Under the pieces are notes generated by a model that made no database searches, was not told the origin of the DNA, and saw only the letters and a list, made by a program, of their open reading frames with translations. From Desulfarculaceae bacterium (GTDB taxonomy: Bacteria; Desulfobacterota; Desulfarculia; Desulfarculales; Desulfarculaceae): a stretch of 64,000 nt of DNA. Position numbers and translations under genes: made by a program. Below are positions 53,625-62,539 of the stretch, piece by piece; position 1 is the stretch's first letter, and each line of letters starts with the position of its first letter. The stretch lies in NCBI GenBank assembly GCA_020444545.1, contig JAHLKT010000002.1, positions 1 to 64,000 of the forward strand, read 5' to 3'.

Positions 53625-55712
53625 ATGAATCCCAACCAAACCAAGCCCAAACGCCGCCGGGCCACGGCCTGGCTGTCGCTGGTGGCCGCCGCGTTGGTCA
53701 CCGGCGGGCTCTTGTACTACCTGGCCCGGGCCACCACCCTGGACGACTGGGTGCGGCTCTACCAGGGCCTGGCCTGGAGCATGTTCGGGGCCTACCTGGC
53801 CTGCTTCCTGGGCTCCATGCTGCTCAAGGCCCTGCGCTACCGCATCCTGCTGGACGCCTCGGGCGAGGGCCAGGCCCCGCGCTACCGCGATCTGCTCACC
53901 CTGACCTTTGTGAGCAACCTGTTCGTGGACTTGCTTCCCGCGCGCTCCGGCAGCCTGGCTTACATCGTGTTCCTCAACCGCAAGCTGGAGGTGGGCCTGC
54001 CCGCCTGCTTCAGCTCCTTTGCCTTCAGCTTCATCTTCGACCTCATCGGCATGTTGCCCCTGTTCTTCACGGCCATCATTCTCTACGGCGTGGCCGCTGG
54101 GCAGCACGCGCCCCTGCTGTGGGCCCTGTTGGCCGTGTTGGCCGTGATCGCCCTGTTGGCCCTGTTCCTGCTGGAAAAGGTGCTGGCCCTGGGCGAGGTG
54201 ATCGTGGCCTGGCTGGCCCAGCGCCTGCCCGGCAGGCTGGGCGACTGGGGCTGGCGTGGGGCCCAGGAGCTGGGGGCCATGGCCAGCGACGTGAGCCGCA
54301 TCAAGGGCCAGGGGGTTTATGGCCGGGTGCTGGTGGTGTCGGTGGCCATCCGGGCGCTGAAATATCTGGGCCTGTATCTCTTGGTGGTCGGGTTGGCCGC
54401 CCAGTGGCCCGCCGAGGCGGCGCGCCTGTCCTTCCCCTTGATTCTCTTTGCCCTGGTGGCGGCCGAGGCCACGGCCAGCCTGCCGGTGAGCGGCATCGCG
54501 GGCTTCGGAGCCTATGAAGGAGTAATGATGGCCACCTTGCGCGGAGCCGGCCTGGCCCCCACCCAGGCGGCCTTGATCCCCTTTGGCCTGCACCTGCTCA
54601 CCCAGACCGTGGACTACCTTTTGGGCGGCGTGGCTTTAATCGTGCTGAGCCTGATCAAGCCGCGCAACGGCGGCGAAGCGCCCGCCGCCCATCCCAAGCG
54701 GCGGCGTTGGCTGGCCTGGCTGGTCGCCCTGGGCGCGGCGGCAGTGCTCCTAGTGGGCGGGGTGCACTTCGGGCCGCGCCTGTTCTACCAGCACTTCGGC
54801 GGCATGGTGCTGGCTCCGGTGGGGGGCGGCCTGAGCCCGGAGCAGCAGGCGCTCATAAGCGCCCAGACCCAGGGCCTCAAGGCCAAGGTGGTGTGGTCCT
54901 CCAGCCGCTCCGGCAACCACGAGCTGTATCTGCTCACCCTGCCCGAGCTCAAGCTATATCGCCTGACCTCCAACGACCGGGTGGATTACTACGCCCGCTT
55001 CTCGCCCGACGGCAAGCGCCTGGTCTTCGCCCGCTCCCAAAAGCCCTGGGTCAGCGAACGCGACGAGATTCCTTGGGACGCCTACGTCCTGGACCTGGCC
55101 AGCGGCAAGGAGAGCCTGGCCGCCAACAACGCCAACTATCCCCAGTGGGCCGGGGAAGGCAAAATCAGCTTCATGCGCGGCGGCCAGACGGTGCTCAAGG
55201 ACCTGGCCACGGGCAAGGAGAGCGTCATCTACGACGCCTCCGGCCCGCCGGTGCAGGGCGTGGCCCAGACCCCGGAGCTCTCGCCCGACGGCAAGCTCCT
55301 GGCCTTCACCGCGCGGGGCAAACAGCGCGGCACCATGGTCTACGACCTGGCCTCCAAGGAGCTACGCACCATCGCGGGCGGTTGCGAGATCACCTGGTTC
55401 CCCGGCGGCCAGGAGGTGCTGTGGGTGGAAAACGGTGGGCACGGGGGCAATCAGATATTGGCCTCGCGGCTCAGCCCGGTGAAGCCGCGCGTGTTCATGG
55501 ACCTGCCCGGCGCGCACAGCCACGAGTACTTCCCGCGCCTGTCGCCGGATGGGCGCTGGCTGGTGTGGGGCGCTTCGGCCAAGGGGCACGAGCACGACAT
55601 CGCGGATTACGAGATATTTCTGTGGAAGGTGGGCACGCCCTGGGAGAAGGCCCTGCGCCTGAGCCGCAACGCGGCCAATGACCGCTGGCCGGACATCTTC
55701 ATTGAAAAGTAA
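53625..55712 (+). CDS. LPG-synthase-TM flippase domain fused to a TolB-like beta-propeller
   Basis: 695 residues from ATG 53625 (GTG 53616 in frame three codons earlier). Residues about 10-340 carry the flippase-like membrane domain (LLARSGSLAYIV-type block seen here as LLPARSGSLAYIVFLNRK, and SGIAGFGAYEGVMMATLRGA). One more helix near 370 anchors a periplasmic part of about 300 residues with repeated PD40 strands: FSPDGKRLVFARS, LSPDGKLLAFTARG, LSPDGRWLVWGAS. That layout is a TolB/WD40-like propeller. The fusion is unusual; the propeller may bind glycan or a partner. Confidence 0.75.
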   Translation: MNPNQTKPKRRRATAWLSLVAAALVTGGLLYYLARATTLDDWVRLYQGLAWSMFGAYLACFLGSMLLKALRYRILLDASGEGQAPRYRDLLTLTFVSNLFVDLLPARSGSLAYIVFLNRKLEVGLPACFSSFAFSFIFDLIGMLPLFFTAIILYGVAAGQHAPLLWALLAVLAVIALLALFLLEKVLALGEVIVAWLAQRLPGRLGDWGWRGAQELGAMASDVSRIKGQGVYGRVLVVSVAIRALKYLGLYLLVVGLAAQWPAEAARLSFPLILFALVAAEATASLPVSGIAGFGAYEGVMMATLRGAGLAPTQAALIPFGLHLLTQTVDYLLGGVALIVLSLIKPRNGGEAPAAHPKRRRWLAWLVALGAAAVLLVGGVHFGPRLFYQHFGGMVLAPVGGGLSPEQQALISAQTQGLKAKVVWSSSRSGNHELYLLTLPELKLYRLTSNDRVDYYARFSPDGKRLVFARSQKPWVSERDEIPWDAYVLDLASGKESLAANNANYPQWAGEGKISFMRGGQTVLKDLATGKESVIYDASGPPVQGVAQTPELSPDGKLLAFTARGKQRGTMVYDLASKELRTIAGGCEITWFPGGQEVLWVENGGHGGNQILASRLSPVKPRVFMDLPGAHSHEYFPRLSPDGRWLVWGASAKGHEHDIADYEIFLWKVGTPWEKALRLSRNAANDRWPDIFIEK

Positions 55713-55992
55713 TTGGGGCCTTAGGCCGGGGGCCGAGAGAAAGAGTTTGTGAAGGAAGGAAAAGGGGCGGTTGGTGAATCAGGGCATGTTGCGCGGGCCC
55801 CGGCGAGGCGGGCACGCATCCTTCCGGCCAGGTAAATGCTACCTGGCACGAGTCCCGGCCGTCCCCATGGCGACCGTGTGACCGCCTAATCGGCGCTAAT
55901 CGCGGCACCCCGCCGGTCCGGCCGAACTAGGCCCGCGAGTTTTCCCCTTTCCAAACCTCTTATTCAGGGCTGCGCCCAAAGACGACGCCCGG
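55713..55992. other. Non-coding gap with local repeats and a hairpin
   Basis: About 280 bases between convergent genes. A 7-base hairpin CCAGGTA/TACCTGG (55828-55834 and 55840-55846) and a tandem pair CTAATCGGCG/CTAATCGCGG (55886-55905) stand out. I tried to fit a c-di-GMP riboswitch and failed. No gene is seen. Confidence 0.6.
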
Positions 55993-56955
55993 TCATTTGG
56001 CTTGGAACAGCTCCCAGTCGATGCGCGCCCCGCGCAGCATGGCGTTGATCGCCGGGCCCAGCTCCTGCCAGTCGCGCTCGCCCCGGGCCCCGCGCAGCTC
56101 GCCCCATAGCCAGATGCGCTCGCCGCCCTTGAGCGGCTTTTGCACCAGAGCCAGGCGCTCGAAGATCAGCGTGCCCCGCTGCTCTCGCTTGCGCTCGTGG
56201 ACCGTGCACAAATACTTGCCGATGCGGCTGTGCCCCAGCAGGCTCCAGCCGCTCAGTTCCGGGGCCGGGCCCTTGCGCCAGCCCACGGCCATTTCGCCCT
56301 CTGCCCCAACCGGGCCGCGCCAGGAGCGGCCGCCGGGCACGGCCTCGCCGCGCCAGTCCCAAGGCAGATTGATATACACCCCGCCTTTTTCCACCAGGCG
56401 CCACTGCGAGCCCAGCACGAAGAAAAAGGGCTCAATGCGCAGGGACCCCAGGATGGCCTCGCGCCAGGCGCGGGTGCGCTCCCACAGCTCTGGGCCGCTG
56501 TCAGCCACGGCCCACAGGCGCTTGCCGTCCACCAGCGGTTGGTCCAGCACCAGGATGAGCCGTTGCCGGGCCCACTGCGTGCCCGCCAGCTCGTGCTGCT
56601 CGAAAGCCTGGGCCGGGCGCCCGGCCAGGGTGCTGGGCCCCAGGGCCTTGGTGTTCACCTGGCCCTCCCGTCCCGGCAAGGGCGGGCCGTCCATCTCGAA
56701 CAGGGAGAACTCCATCTCCGTGAACAGGGGGCCGGTCTTGCGGGCCCACCAGCCGTAGAGCGGCCGAAGGCCCACGTAGAAGAAGCCGTACCAGCGAGAG
56801 GGGACGGCCAGGCTCACTCCCCGGCTGTCGTAGAGCCGCCACTGTTCGCCGGGCAGGGGGGCGTGGGGCCCGGCCAGCACGTCCTGCTCCGCGCTCGCGG
56901 GCAGGGCGGCCACAAGCAACAGCAGGGCCAGCACGGCGGCACAGGCGCGGCGCAC
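55993..56955 (-). CDS. Secreted protein of unknown function
   Basis: 320 residues from GTG 56955, preceded by GGAGGGCC; the reading frame is open far upstream over the DUF362 gene, which codes in another frame, so the short start is preferred. A signal peptide (CAAVLALLLLVAALPASA) leads into a periplasmic protein with two similar halves: WRLYDSRGVSLAVPSRWYG and WRLVEKGGVYINLPWDWRG are alike, and each is followed by a beta-rich domain of about 140 residues. The partner DUF362 gene lies 5 bases upstream. Function unknown. Confidence 0.65.
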   Translation of the reverse strand: MRRACAAVLALLLLVAALPASAEQDVLAGPHAPLPGEQWRLYDSRGVSLAVPSRWYGFFYVGLRPLYGWWARKTGPLFTEMEFSLFEMDGPPLPGREGQVNTKALGPSTLAGRPAQAFEQHELAGTQWARQRLILVLDQPLVDGKRLWAVADSGPELWERTRAWREAILGSLRIEPFFFVLGSQWRLVEKGGVYINLPWDWRGEAVPGGRSWRGPVGAEGEMAVGWRKGPAPELSGWSLLGHSRIGKYLCTVHERKREQRGTLIFERLALVQKPLKGGERIWLWGELRGARGERDWQELGPAINAMLRGARIDWELFQAK

Positions 56956-56960
56956 GGCTC

Positions 56961-58022
56961 TCAGGCCCTCCGCCCGGCCAGGCCGGGCAGCGCGGCGAAC
57001 TGGGCCCCCCAGGGCGAGCCCTGGAGCACCCGCTCCAGATGGCCCCGCCCGGTGCGGCGGAACCAAATCTGCTCGTTGTACATGGTGCCCACCCAGCCCA
57101 GGAGCGGCGCGATGGAGGGGTGGTAGAGCAAACGGCCCAGGCCGGGGATGGCCCGCAGGCGGCGCTCCAAGAGGGACACTATATCCTGGCCCAGCTGGGG
57201 CGGCTGGAAGCCGGCCGGCTCCACCGCGTCGCCCGTGGCCGCGTAGTCCATCTGGCCCACCCCGGCCGCCGAGCTCAGGGCCACGTGGGGCGCGATTTCT
57301 CGGGGCAGGCCCATGTAATCCAGGGCCGCCGCGTCGCAGGCTACCCGGTCGCGCCCGGCCAGGAGCAGACCGCAGGGCCGGGGCAGGCCGGTCTTGGGGC
57401 CGCTGCCCTCCATGGCCACGGTGGCGTCCACCAGGTTGAATACCGTCTGCTTCACCTGAAGGTTGATCTCGGCGATCACCTGGTGCACCTGGCGGTGATA
57501 CTGGTAGCGCAAGCGGGGCAGCAGGCCCCAGTGGTTCTTGAGGCAGCAGGAGATGCCCGAGAGCACGTGGGTCTTCATCACCGGCAGGTTGATGATGCTG
57601 TCGCTTTGGAATACCGCGCGGGGGAAGGACAAGGTGGGGCAGGCCGGGTTGGCGGTGGGCACTTCGCGGTAGGGTTCGCGGGCCAGGTTGACCAAGTCCG
57701 CGCCGTGGCACGAGGCCAGGGAGTCGTAGCCCCAGTGGCGGCAGGCGCGGGCGAACTGGGGATAGCCGGCCACGTCGCTGTCGGCCAGGGTTAGCCTTAG
57801 CGCCGGGAAGCGCGCCCGCAGCTGGCTTAGCAGGGCGTCCACCACCCAGGGGCCGGAGTTGCGGCCCGGCAACACCTCCTGGCTCATGGCGTTGATCTTG
57901 ACCAGGCAGCTCTCGCCTAGGTCACCGGCGCTCAGCTTGGCCAGGTCCAGGGAATGGGCCACGGCGGCCTCCACCGCTTCGGGGGTGGCCTGGGGCAGTT
58001 GATGAAAAGAAACTTCAGGCAT
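56961..58022 (-). CDS. DUF362 domain-containing protein
   Basis: 353 residues of the DUF362 family, often found with FeS or cofactor proteins. Visible: ESCLVKINAMSQEVLPGR, then SIINLPVMKTHVLSGISCCLKNHWG (parts), then VDATVAMEGSGP and RVACDAAALDYMGL. These are the conserved His/Cys/Asn regions of the family, whose activity is not well known. There is no ferredoxin extension as some members have. It overlaps the upstream gene by eight bases and is probably in one operon with the two minus-strand neighbours. Confidence 0.85.
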   Translation of the reverse strand: MPEVSFHQLPQATPEAVEAAVAHSLDLAKLSAGDLGESCLVKINAMSQEVLPGRNSGPWVVDALLSQLRARFPALRLTLADSDVAGYPQFARACRHWGYDSLASCHGADLVNLAREPYREVPTANPACPTLSFPRAVFQSDSIINLPVMKTHVLSGISCCLKNHWGLLPRLRYQYHRQVHQVIAEINLQVKQTVFNLVDATVAMEGSGPKTGLPRPCGLLLAGRDRVACDAAALDYMGLPREIAPHVALSSAAGVGQMDYAATGDAVEPAGFQPPQLGQDIVSLLERRLRAIPGLGRLLYHPSIAPLLGWVGTMYNEQIWFRRTGRGHLERVLQGSPWGAQFAALPGLAGRRA

Positions 58023-59535
58023 GGTTGCTACTAAACTTTGCCGCCAGCCAAGGGCGCAGGCGTAGCCAGATGCGGTGCAGGCACAGGGCCAGGCAAACCG
58101 CCAGCACCGGCATCAGGGGTGAGTTGAAACGGCTGGCATTGGCGGTGACCAGGCTGTGGAAGACGTACACGAACAGTGAAGGCACCACGAAGGCCAACAA
58201 GGGCCAGTCGCCCCGTCGCAGGCCGCTGCCCGCCAAAAAGAACAGGGCCGCGAAGCCGGGCAGGGCTATCCACCAAGTGTCGCAGAACAGGCCCCGCCAG
58301 GCCAGGGGCAGGGAGGCCAGAAGGTGCCCCCCCGGATGGGCCAGGATCTTTTGGATGGCCCGTTTCTGGGAGTGCATGTCGCCCACCGTGTAGTGCCCCA
58401 GCCACTTGGTGTGGCGGGCCCACTCGTTCTGCCCCATCATCTCAAAGGTGTCGCCCCGGTTCTGCACCCTGAGCCGGTTGAAGTCCTTCAAGTCGAGCAC
58501 CCGCCCCAGGGTGAGGGCGTAAAGGTCCAGGCCCAGGAATTTTTGATACTTGGGCGGGTGGTGAAAATCGGCCGGCTCGGGGGACTCCTTCACCAGGGGA
58601 TTGATATGGGTCCAGGGGGTGTAATAGACCAAGGCGGCCAGGTGCTCCTTGGGAGTCATCAGGGCGTGGTTGGCCCGGATGTCCAACACCTGCCCGCCCC
58701 GGAAGGCCAGCATCCAATGGCCGAAGTAATGATGGTTGCGGGCCATCCAGGCACCCACCGGCAGGGCGAAGGCCAGGCTGAACAACAGCAGCCCGCTAAG
58801 GGCCCGCCGCCAGGGCAGGGCCCCCCGCCAGGCCGCGACCAGCACCAGGAGCACGGCCACGGGCCAGAAGTACATGAGCACCGCGCGGGTGAGCGCGCCG
58901 CCGGCCAACCAGAGCCCGGCCAGGACAAAAACCCACCAGCGGGGCCGCCGCAGGCACCAGTAAAAACAGAAGGAAAAAAAGAACAGGGCCACCGCCGCGC
59001 CGAACTCGCTGTAAAAACGGTTCAGGAAAAACATCAGCCCCGGGCTGTAGGCGATGATGGCCCCGGCCAGGTAGCCCGGCCAGGGCGAGCCGGTGATGCG
59101 CCAGGCGAAGAGCCCGGCCACCGTTGCCACCAGGAGCAGCCAACCGATCTGCCACTTTTTGAGGGGCAGAAGGTCGTCGCGCAGGAACTGGGGCAAAGGC
59201 AGCTCATGGAGCCCCGGCACCAGGATGATGCCCGCGGCCAAGAGGGCCGGGTAGCCCGGCGAGCGCCAGGCGTCCGGCCAGGGCGAGGGGGTAAGGGTGC
59301 GCTGGGTGGATATGGTCCCGTGGTGCACCAAGTTGTGGGCCATGCACAAGTAGTGGGTGGCGTCGTGGTCGTTGGCGTAGTGGGGCAGGCGGGCGGCGGC
59401 AAAGGCCGCGAAACCGCCTAGCAGGGCCGCGATGATCAAGCCATGCAAGCACACCCGTAACCAGCGGTGGCTCGAAAGGGAATGCCGGAGAAGGGCGGCG
59501 GGGTCGCCGGGAGTCTGTGGAGCATCTGCGGGCAT
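58015..59535 (-). CDS. PMT/ArnT-like (GT39/83-type) polytopic glycosyltransferase
   Basis: 506 residues from ATG 59535 with AGAGAG just upstream; 36 further codons are open upstream. After a short N-terminal segment, helix one (LIIAALLGGFAAFAAARL) is followed by an outer loop with the acidic motif NDHDATHYLCMAHNLVHHG (part), as in GT-C enzymes where an Asp is catalytic. About ten more helices follow. It should transfer a sugar from a polyprenyl-phosphate carrier. Substrate unknown. The next gene down overlaps its stop by eight bases. Confidence 0.72.
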   Translation of the reverse strand: MPADAPQTPGDPAALLRHSLSSHRWLRVCLHGLIIAALLGGFAAFAAARLPHYANDHDATHYLCMAHNLVHHGTISTQRTLTPSPWPDAWRSPGYPALLAAGIILVPGLHELPLPQFLRDDLLPLKKWQIGWLLLVATVAGLFAWRITGSPWPGYLAGAIIAYSPGLMFFLNRFYSEFGAAVALFFFSFCFYWCLRRPRWWVFVLAGLWLAGGALTRAVLMYFWPVAVLLVLVAAWRGALPWRRALSGLLLFSLAFALPVGAWMARNHHYFGHWMLAFRGGQVLDIRANHALMTPKEHLAALVYYTPWTHINPLVKESPEPADFHHPPKYQKFLGLDLYALTLGRVLDLKDFNRLRVQNRGDTFEMMGQNEWARHTKWLGHYTVGDMHSQKRAIQKILAHPGGHLLASLPLAWRGLFCDTWWIALPGFAALFFLAGSGLRRGDWPLLAFVVPSLFVYVFHSLVTANASRFNSPLMPVLAVCLALCLHRIWLRLRPWLAAKFSSNHA

Positions 59536-59677
59536 GGGTCTCTCTGGTTGTGGGGGGCCCATTTGCCTGAACCATACACACCGGGGGCCCCAGCGGCAAC
59601 ATGGTGGGCGCACAATCGTACTTTCGTTGCGTAGCAGGGGCAAAGCTGCTAAATATGGTGGACTGAAGCAGGTTCGG

Positions 59678-59694
59678 CCGGGATTTTTTCCCGG
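59678..59694. repeat. Perfect small hairpin upstream of hddA
   Basis: CCGGGA (59678-59683) and TCCCGG (59689-59694) with a five-T loop lie 34 bases before the hddA ATG. It could be a leader structure, an operator half-site or a terminator remnant for the plus strand; no T run follows. Confidence 0.45.
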
Positions 59695-59727
59695 AACGGA
59701 CCAATACTAAAACCCCGGGAAGACAGC

Positions 59728-60717
59728 ATGATTATTTCCAAGGCGCCGGTGCGCATCTCCCTGGGAGGCGGCGGCACCGACCTTGCCTCCTACTACTCGC
59801 GTTTCGGCGGCTTCCTCATCGCCGGCGGTATAGACAAGTACATCTTCATCTGCATCAACCAGCGCTTCGAGCGCTCCATCAAGCTCTCCTACTCCCGCAC
59901 CGAGGTGGTGGAGAGCGTTGACCAGATCAAGCACAACATCTTCCGCGAGGCCCTCAGGCTCTCCGGGGTGGACAACCAGGTGGAGCTCTCCTCGGTGGCC
60001 GACGTTCCGGCCAACTGCGGCCTGGGCTCCTCCTCCAGCTTCACGGTGGCCCTGCTCACCGCCCTACGCTCCTACAACCGCGACTTCGCGCCCCTGGGGG
60101 AATTGGCCGAGGAGGCCTGCCGCATCGAGATCGACATCCTGGGCGCGCCCATAGGCAAGCAGGACCAGTACATGGCCGCCTATGGCGGGGTGACCGCGCT
60201 CACCTTCGACACCGACGGCACGGTGCACGTGGAGCCCCTGAAGATGCCCGGCGGCAAGCTGGTGGAGCTGGAGTACAACATCGCCCTGTTCTATACGGGC
60301 ATCGAGCGCAGCGCCTCGGACATCCTGGCCAGCCAGAACAAAAAGACCCTGGAGGACGACGAGGCCATCATCGAACGGCTGCACGGCATCAAGCAGATCG
60401 GCCTGGAGACCCGGCGGCTGTTCGAAAAAGGCGACATCGACACCTTCGGCGATCTGCTGCACGAGCACTGGACCACCAAGAAGAAGCTGTCCAAGTCCAT
60501 CAGTTCGCCCTTCATGGACGAGTGCTACGAAGAGGCCCGCAAGGCCGGGGCCCTGGGCGGCAAGATCATGGGCGCGGGCGGGGGCGGCTTTTTCATGTTC
60601 TATTGCCCGGGCACCAAGGCCAAGGTGATCCAGCGCCTCGAGGCCATGGGCCTGAGGTACTTCCCCTTCCGTTTCGATTTCGAGGGGGCCAAGATCGTGG
60701 CCAACCTTCGCAAGTGA
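59728..60717 (+). CDS. hddA: D-glycero-D-manno-heptose 7-phosphate kinase (GHMP family)
   Basis: 329 residues. It phosphorylates C1 of heptose 7-phosphate on the way to GDP-heptose. The N-terminal APVRISLGGGGTDLASYY and the GHMP ATP loop VPANCGLGSSSSFTVALL match HddA, and KIMGAGGGGFFMFYC is the C-terminal GHMP motif. Next come gmhA and gmhB, the expected partners. The GDP-heptose nucleotidyltransferase (hddC) is not in this window. The ATG follows GGGAAGACAGC. Confidence 0.9.
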   Translation: MIISKAPVRISLGGGGTDLASYYSRFGGFLIAGGIDKYIFICINQRFERSIKLSYSRTEVVESVDQIKHNIFREALRLSGVDNQVELSSVADVPANCGLGSSSSFTVALLTALRSYNRDFAPLGELAEEACRIEIDILGAPIGKQDQYMAAYGGVTALTFDTDGTVHVEPLKMPGGKLVELEYNIALFYTGIERSASDILASQNKKTLEDDEAIIERLHGIKQIGLETRRLFEKGDIDTFGDLLHEHWTTKKKLSKSISSPFMDECYEEARKAGALGGKIMGAGGGGFFMFYCPGTKAKVIQRLEAMGLRYFPFRFDFEGAKIVANLRK

Positions 60718-60733
60718 TGCCCGGAGGCAAGCC

Positions 60734-61333
60734 GTGAGCGACTATATCGAGCAGTATTTGGATGAGGCGGGCAAGATCGCGGCCTCCCTGGACCGCGCGG
60801 CCATCGCCAAGATGGTTCAGACCATCGTGGGCATCCGCAGCGGCGGCGGCCGTTTATTCTTTGTCGGGGTGGGCGGCGGCGCGGGCAACGCCAACCATGC
60901 GGTGAACGACTTCCGCAAGATCGCCGGGATCGAGTGCTACACCCCCACCGACAACGTGAGCGAGCTCACCGCCCTGATCAACGACGAGGGCTGGGACGGC
61001 GTGTTCGCCCGCTGGCTCAAGACCAGCCGCCTGGGCCCCAAGGACGGGGTGTTCGTGTTCAGCGTGGGCGGGGGCAGCGCGGAGAAACAAATCAGCGTGA
61101 ACATCATCGAGGCGCTCAAGCTGGCCCAGGAGGTGGGGGCCAAGATCATGGGCGTGGTGGGCCGCGACGGCGGCTACACCGCCACTGTGGCCGACGCCTG
61201 CGTGGTGATCCCCACCATGAGCGCGGCCACCGTGACCCCGCACACCGAGGCCTTCCAGGCGGTGGTGTGGCATATGGTGGTCTCGCACCCGGACATCCTG
61301 CAAAACGAGATGAAGTGGGAGTCGGTGAAGTAA
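60734..61333 (+). CDS. gmhA: Phosphoheptose isomerase-like SIS domain protein
   Basis: 199 residues, GTG start at 60734. The SIS domain shows RLFFVGVGGGAGNANHAVNDFRK, FSVGGGSAEKQISVNIIEAL and HTEAFQAVVWHMVVSHP (quoted in parts). GmhA turns sedoheptulose 7-phosphate into heptose 7-phosphate. The GGGAGNANHAVNDF block is the variant seen in many heptose clusters rather than E. coli GmhA. It is between hddA and gmhB, which supports the role. Confidence 0.85.
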   Translation: MSDYIEQYLDEAGKIAASLDRAAIAKMVQTIVGIRSGGGRLFFVGVGGGAGNANHAVNDFRKIAGIECYTPTDNVSELTALINDEGWDGVFARWLKTSRLGPKDGVFVFSVGGGSAEKQISVNIIEALKLAQEVGAKIMGVVGRDGGYTATVADACVVIPTMSAATVTPHTEAFQAVVWHMVVSHPDILQNEMKWESVK

Positions 61334-61851
61334 GGCGGGCGGTCTTTCTGGACCGCGACGGGGTGCTCAACCCGGTGGTGATGCGCGGCGGCAAGCCCGC
61401 CTCGCCGCGCAGCCTGAGCGAGTTTTCCCTGTTGCCCGGCGCGGGCGAGCAGGTGGCGAGGCTCAAGGGCGCGGGCTACCGGGTCATCGTGGTGACCAAC
61501 CAGCCCGACGTGGCCCGGGGGCTTCTGGCCCAGAGCGAGCTGGACGCCATGCACCAGGCCCTGGCCGCCGGGGCTCCGGTGGACGAGATAAGGTTTTGCC
61601 CCCACGGCGACCGCCACGGGTGCGAGTGCCGCAAGCCCAAGCCGGGCATGATCACCCAGGCGGCGGCCGAGCAGGGCATCGACCTGGCGGCCAGCTGGCT
61701 GGTGGGGGACGGGTACAAGGACATGGCGGCTGCCCAGGCCGCCGGCGTGAAGGCGATACTCATCGAGGCCGAATACAACCGCGCGGTGGAGGCTCCCCGC
61801 CGGGCGCCTGACCTGGTTTCGGCCGTGAATATAATTTTGGAGCAAGGGTAG
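61315..61851 (+). CDS. gmhB: D-glycero-D-manno-heptose 1,7-bisphosphate 7-phosphatase
   Basis: 178 residues from GTG 61315, overlapping gmhA by 19 bases; no other start precedes the catalytic motif. HAD-family AVFLDRDGVLNPVV holds the nucleophile Asp and acid Asp. VVTNQPDVARG is motif II. CPHGDRHGCECRKPKPGMI is the zinc loop and Lys of motif III. SWLVGDGYKDMAAA is motif IV. It removes the 7-phosphate to give heptose 1-phosphate for activation. Confidence 0.88.
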   Translation: MGVGEVRRAVFLDRDGVLNPVVMRGGKPASPRSLSEFSLLPGAGEQVARLKGAGYRVIVVTNQPDVARGLLAQSELDAMHQALAAGAPVDEIRFCPHGDRHGCECRKPKPGMITQAAAEQGIDLAASWLVGDGYKDMAAAQAAGVKAILIEAEYNRAVEAPRRAPDLVSAVNIILEQG

Positions 61852-61855
61852 GGCC

Positions 61856-62539
61856 ATGGCCATTTTTCTGGACAGCGGCAAAATCGAGCAGGTGGAGAAG
61901 TACCTTAGCTGGGGGGTGATTCGCGGCGTGACCACCAACCCCACCATCCTGCTCAAGGACGGGGTGACCGGCGGGGCCGAGGGCATGAAGAAGCGGGCCC
62001 AGGAGATCGCCGCCATGATCGCGCCCCTTCCCCTGTCGCTGGAGGTGACCAGCAACGACCCGGCTCAGATGATCGCCCAGGGGCGTGAGTTCGCGGCCCT
62101 GGCCGAGAACATCAACATCAAGATCACCATCCACGGCCCCAACGGCGAGGACGACAACATCGCGGTGATTCACGAGCTGGAGACGGTGCATGACGTGCGG
62201 GTCAACGCCACGGCCATGATGAGCGCGCAGCAGTGCCTCCTGGCCGCGCTGGCCGGGGCCACCTACGTGTCGCTGTTCGGCGGGCGGGTGAACAACATGG
62301 GCTACGACGCCTCCGGCGAGATCGGACGCCTGCGCGAGGTGCTGGAGCTGCAAGGCCTGGAGAGCCAGATCATCATCGGCTCGGTGCGCGAGGTCAACAA
62401 CGTCATCACCTGGCTGCACGCCGGGGCGCACATCGTCACCGTTACCCCGGATATCCTGGGCGGCATGCTGGTGCACCCCTACAGCAAGGAAACCGTCAAG
62501 ATGTTCCTGGATGACGCCAAGAAATGCGAGACCTGCTGA
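61856..62539 (+). CDS. Transaldolase / fructose 6-phosphate aldolase-like protein
   Basis: 227 residues, the small TalC/FSA type. It shows GVTTNPTILLKDG at the start of the barrel, NIKITIHGP with the probable Schiff-base Lys (canonical is VKIP), VNATAMMSAQQCLLAALAGA, and SLFGGRVNNMGYDASGEI. It lies four bases after gmhB in the same operon. It could supply or use sedoheptulose 7-phosphate, the GmhA substrate. The exact reaction cannot be told from sequence. Confidence 0.82.
   Translation: MAIFLDSGKIEQVEKYLSWGVIRGVTTNPTILLKDGVTGGAEGMKKRAQEIAAMIAPLPLSLEVTSNDPAQMIAQGREFAALAENINIKITIHGPNGEDDNIAVIHELETVHDVRVNATAMMSAQQCLLAALAGATYVSLFGGRVNNMGYDASGEIGRLREVLELQGLESQIIIGSVREVNNVITWLHAGAHIVTVTPDILGGMLVHPYSKETVKMFLDDAKKCETC

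Noticed and set aside
55713-55992. c-di-GMP (GEMM) riboswitch
   Set aside because: The hairpin near 55828 looked suggestive, but the conserved core and tetraloop receptor bases are missing, and no suitable gene lies downstream.
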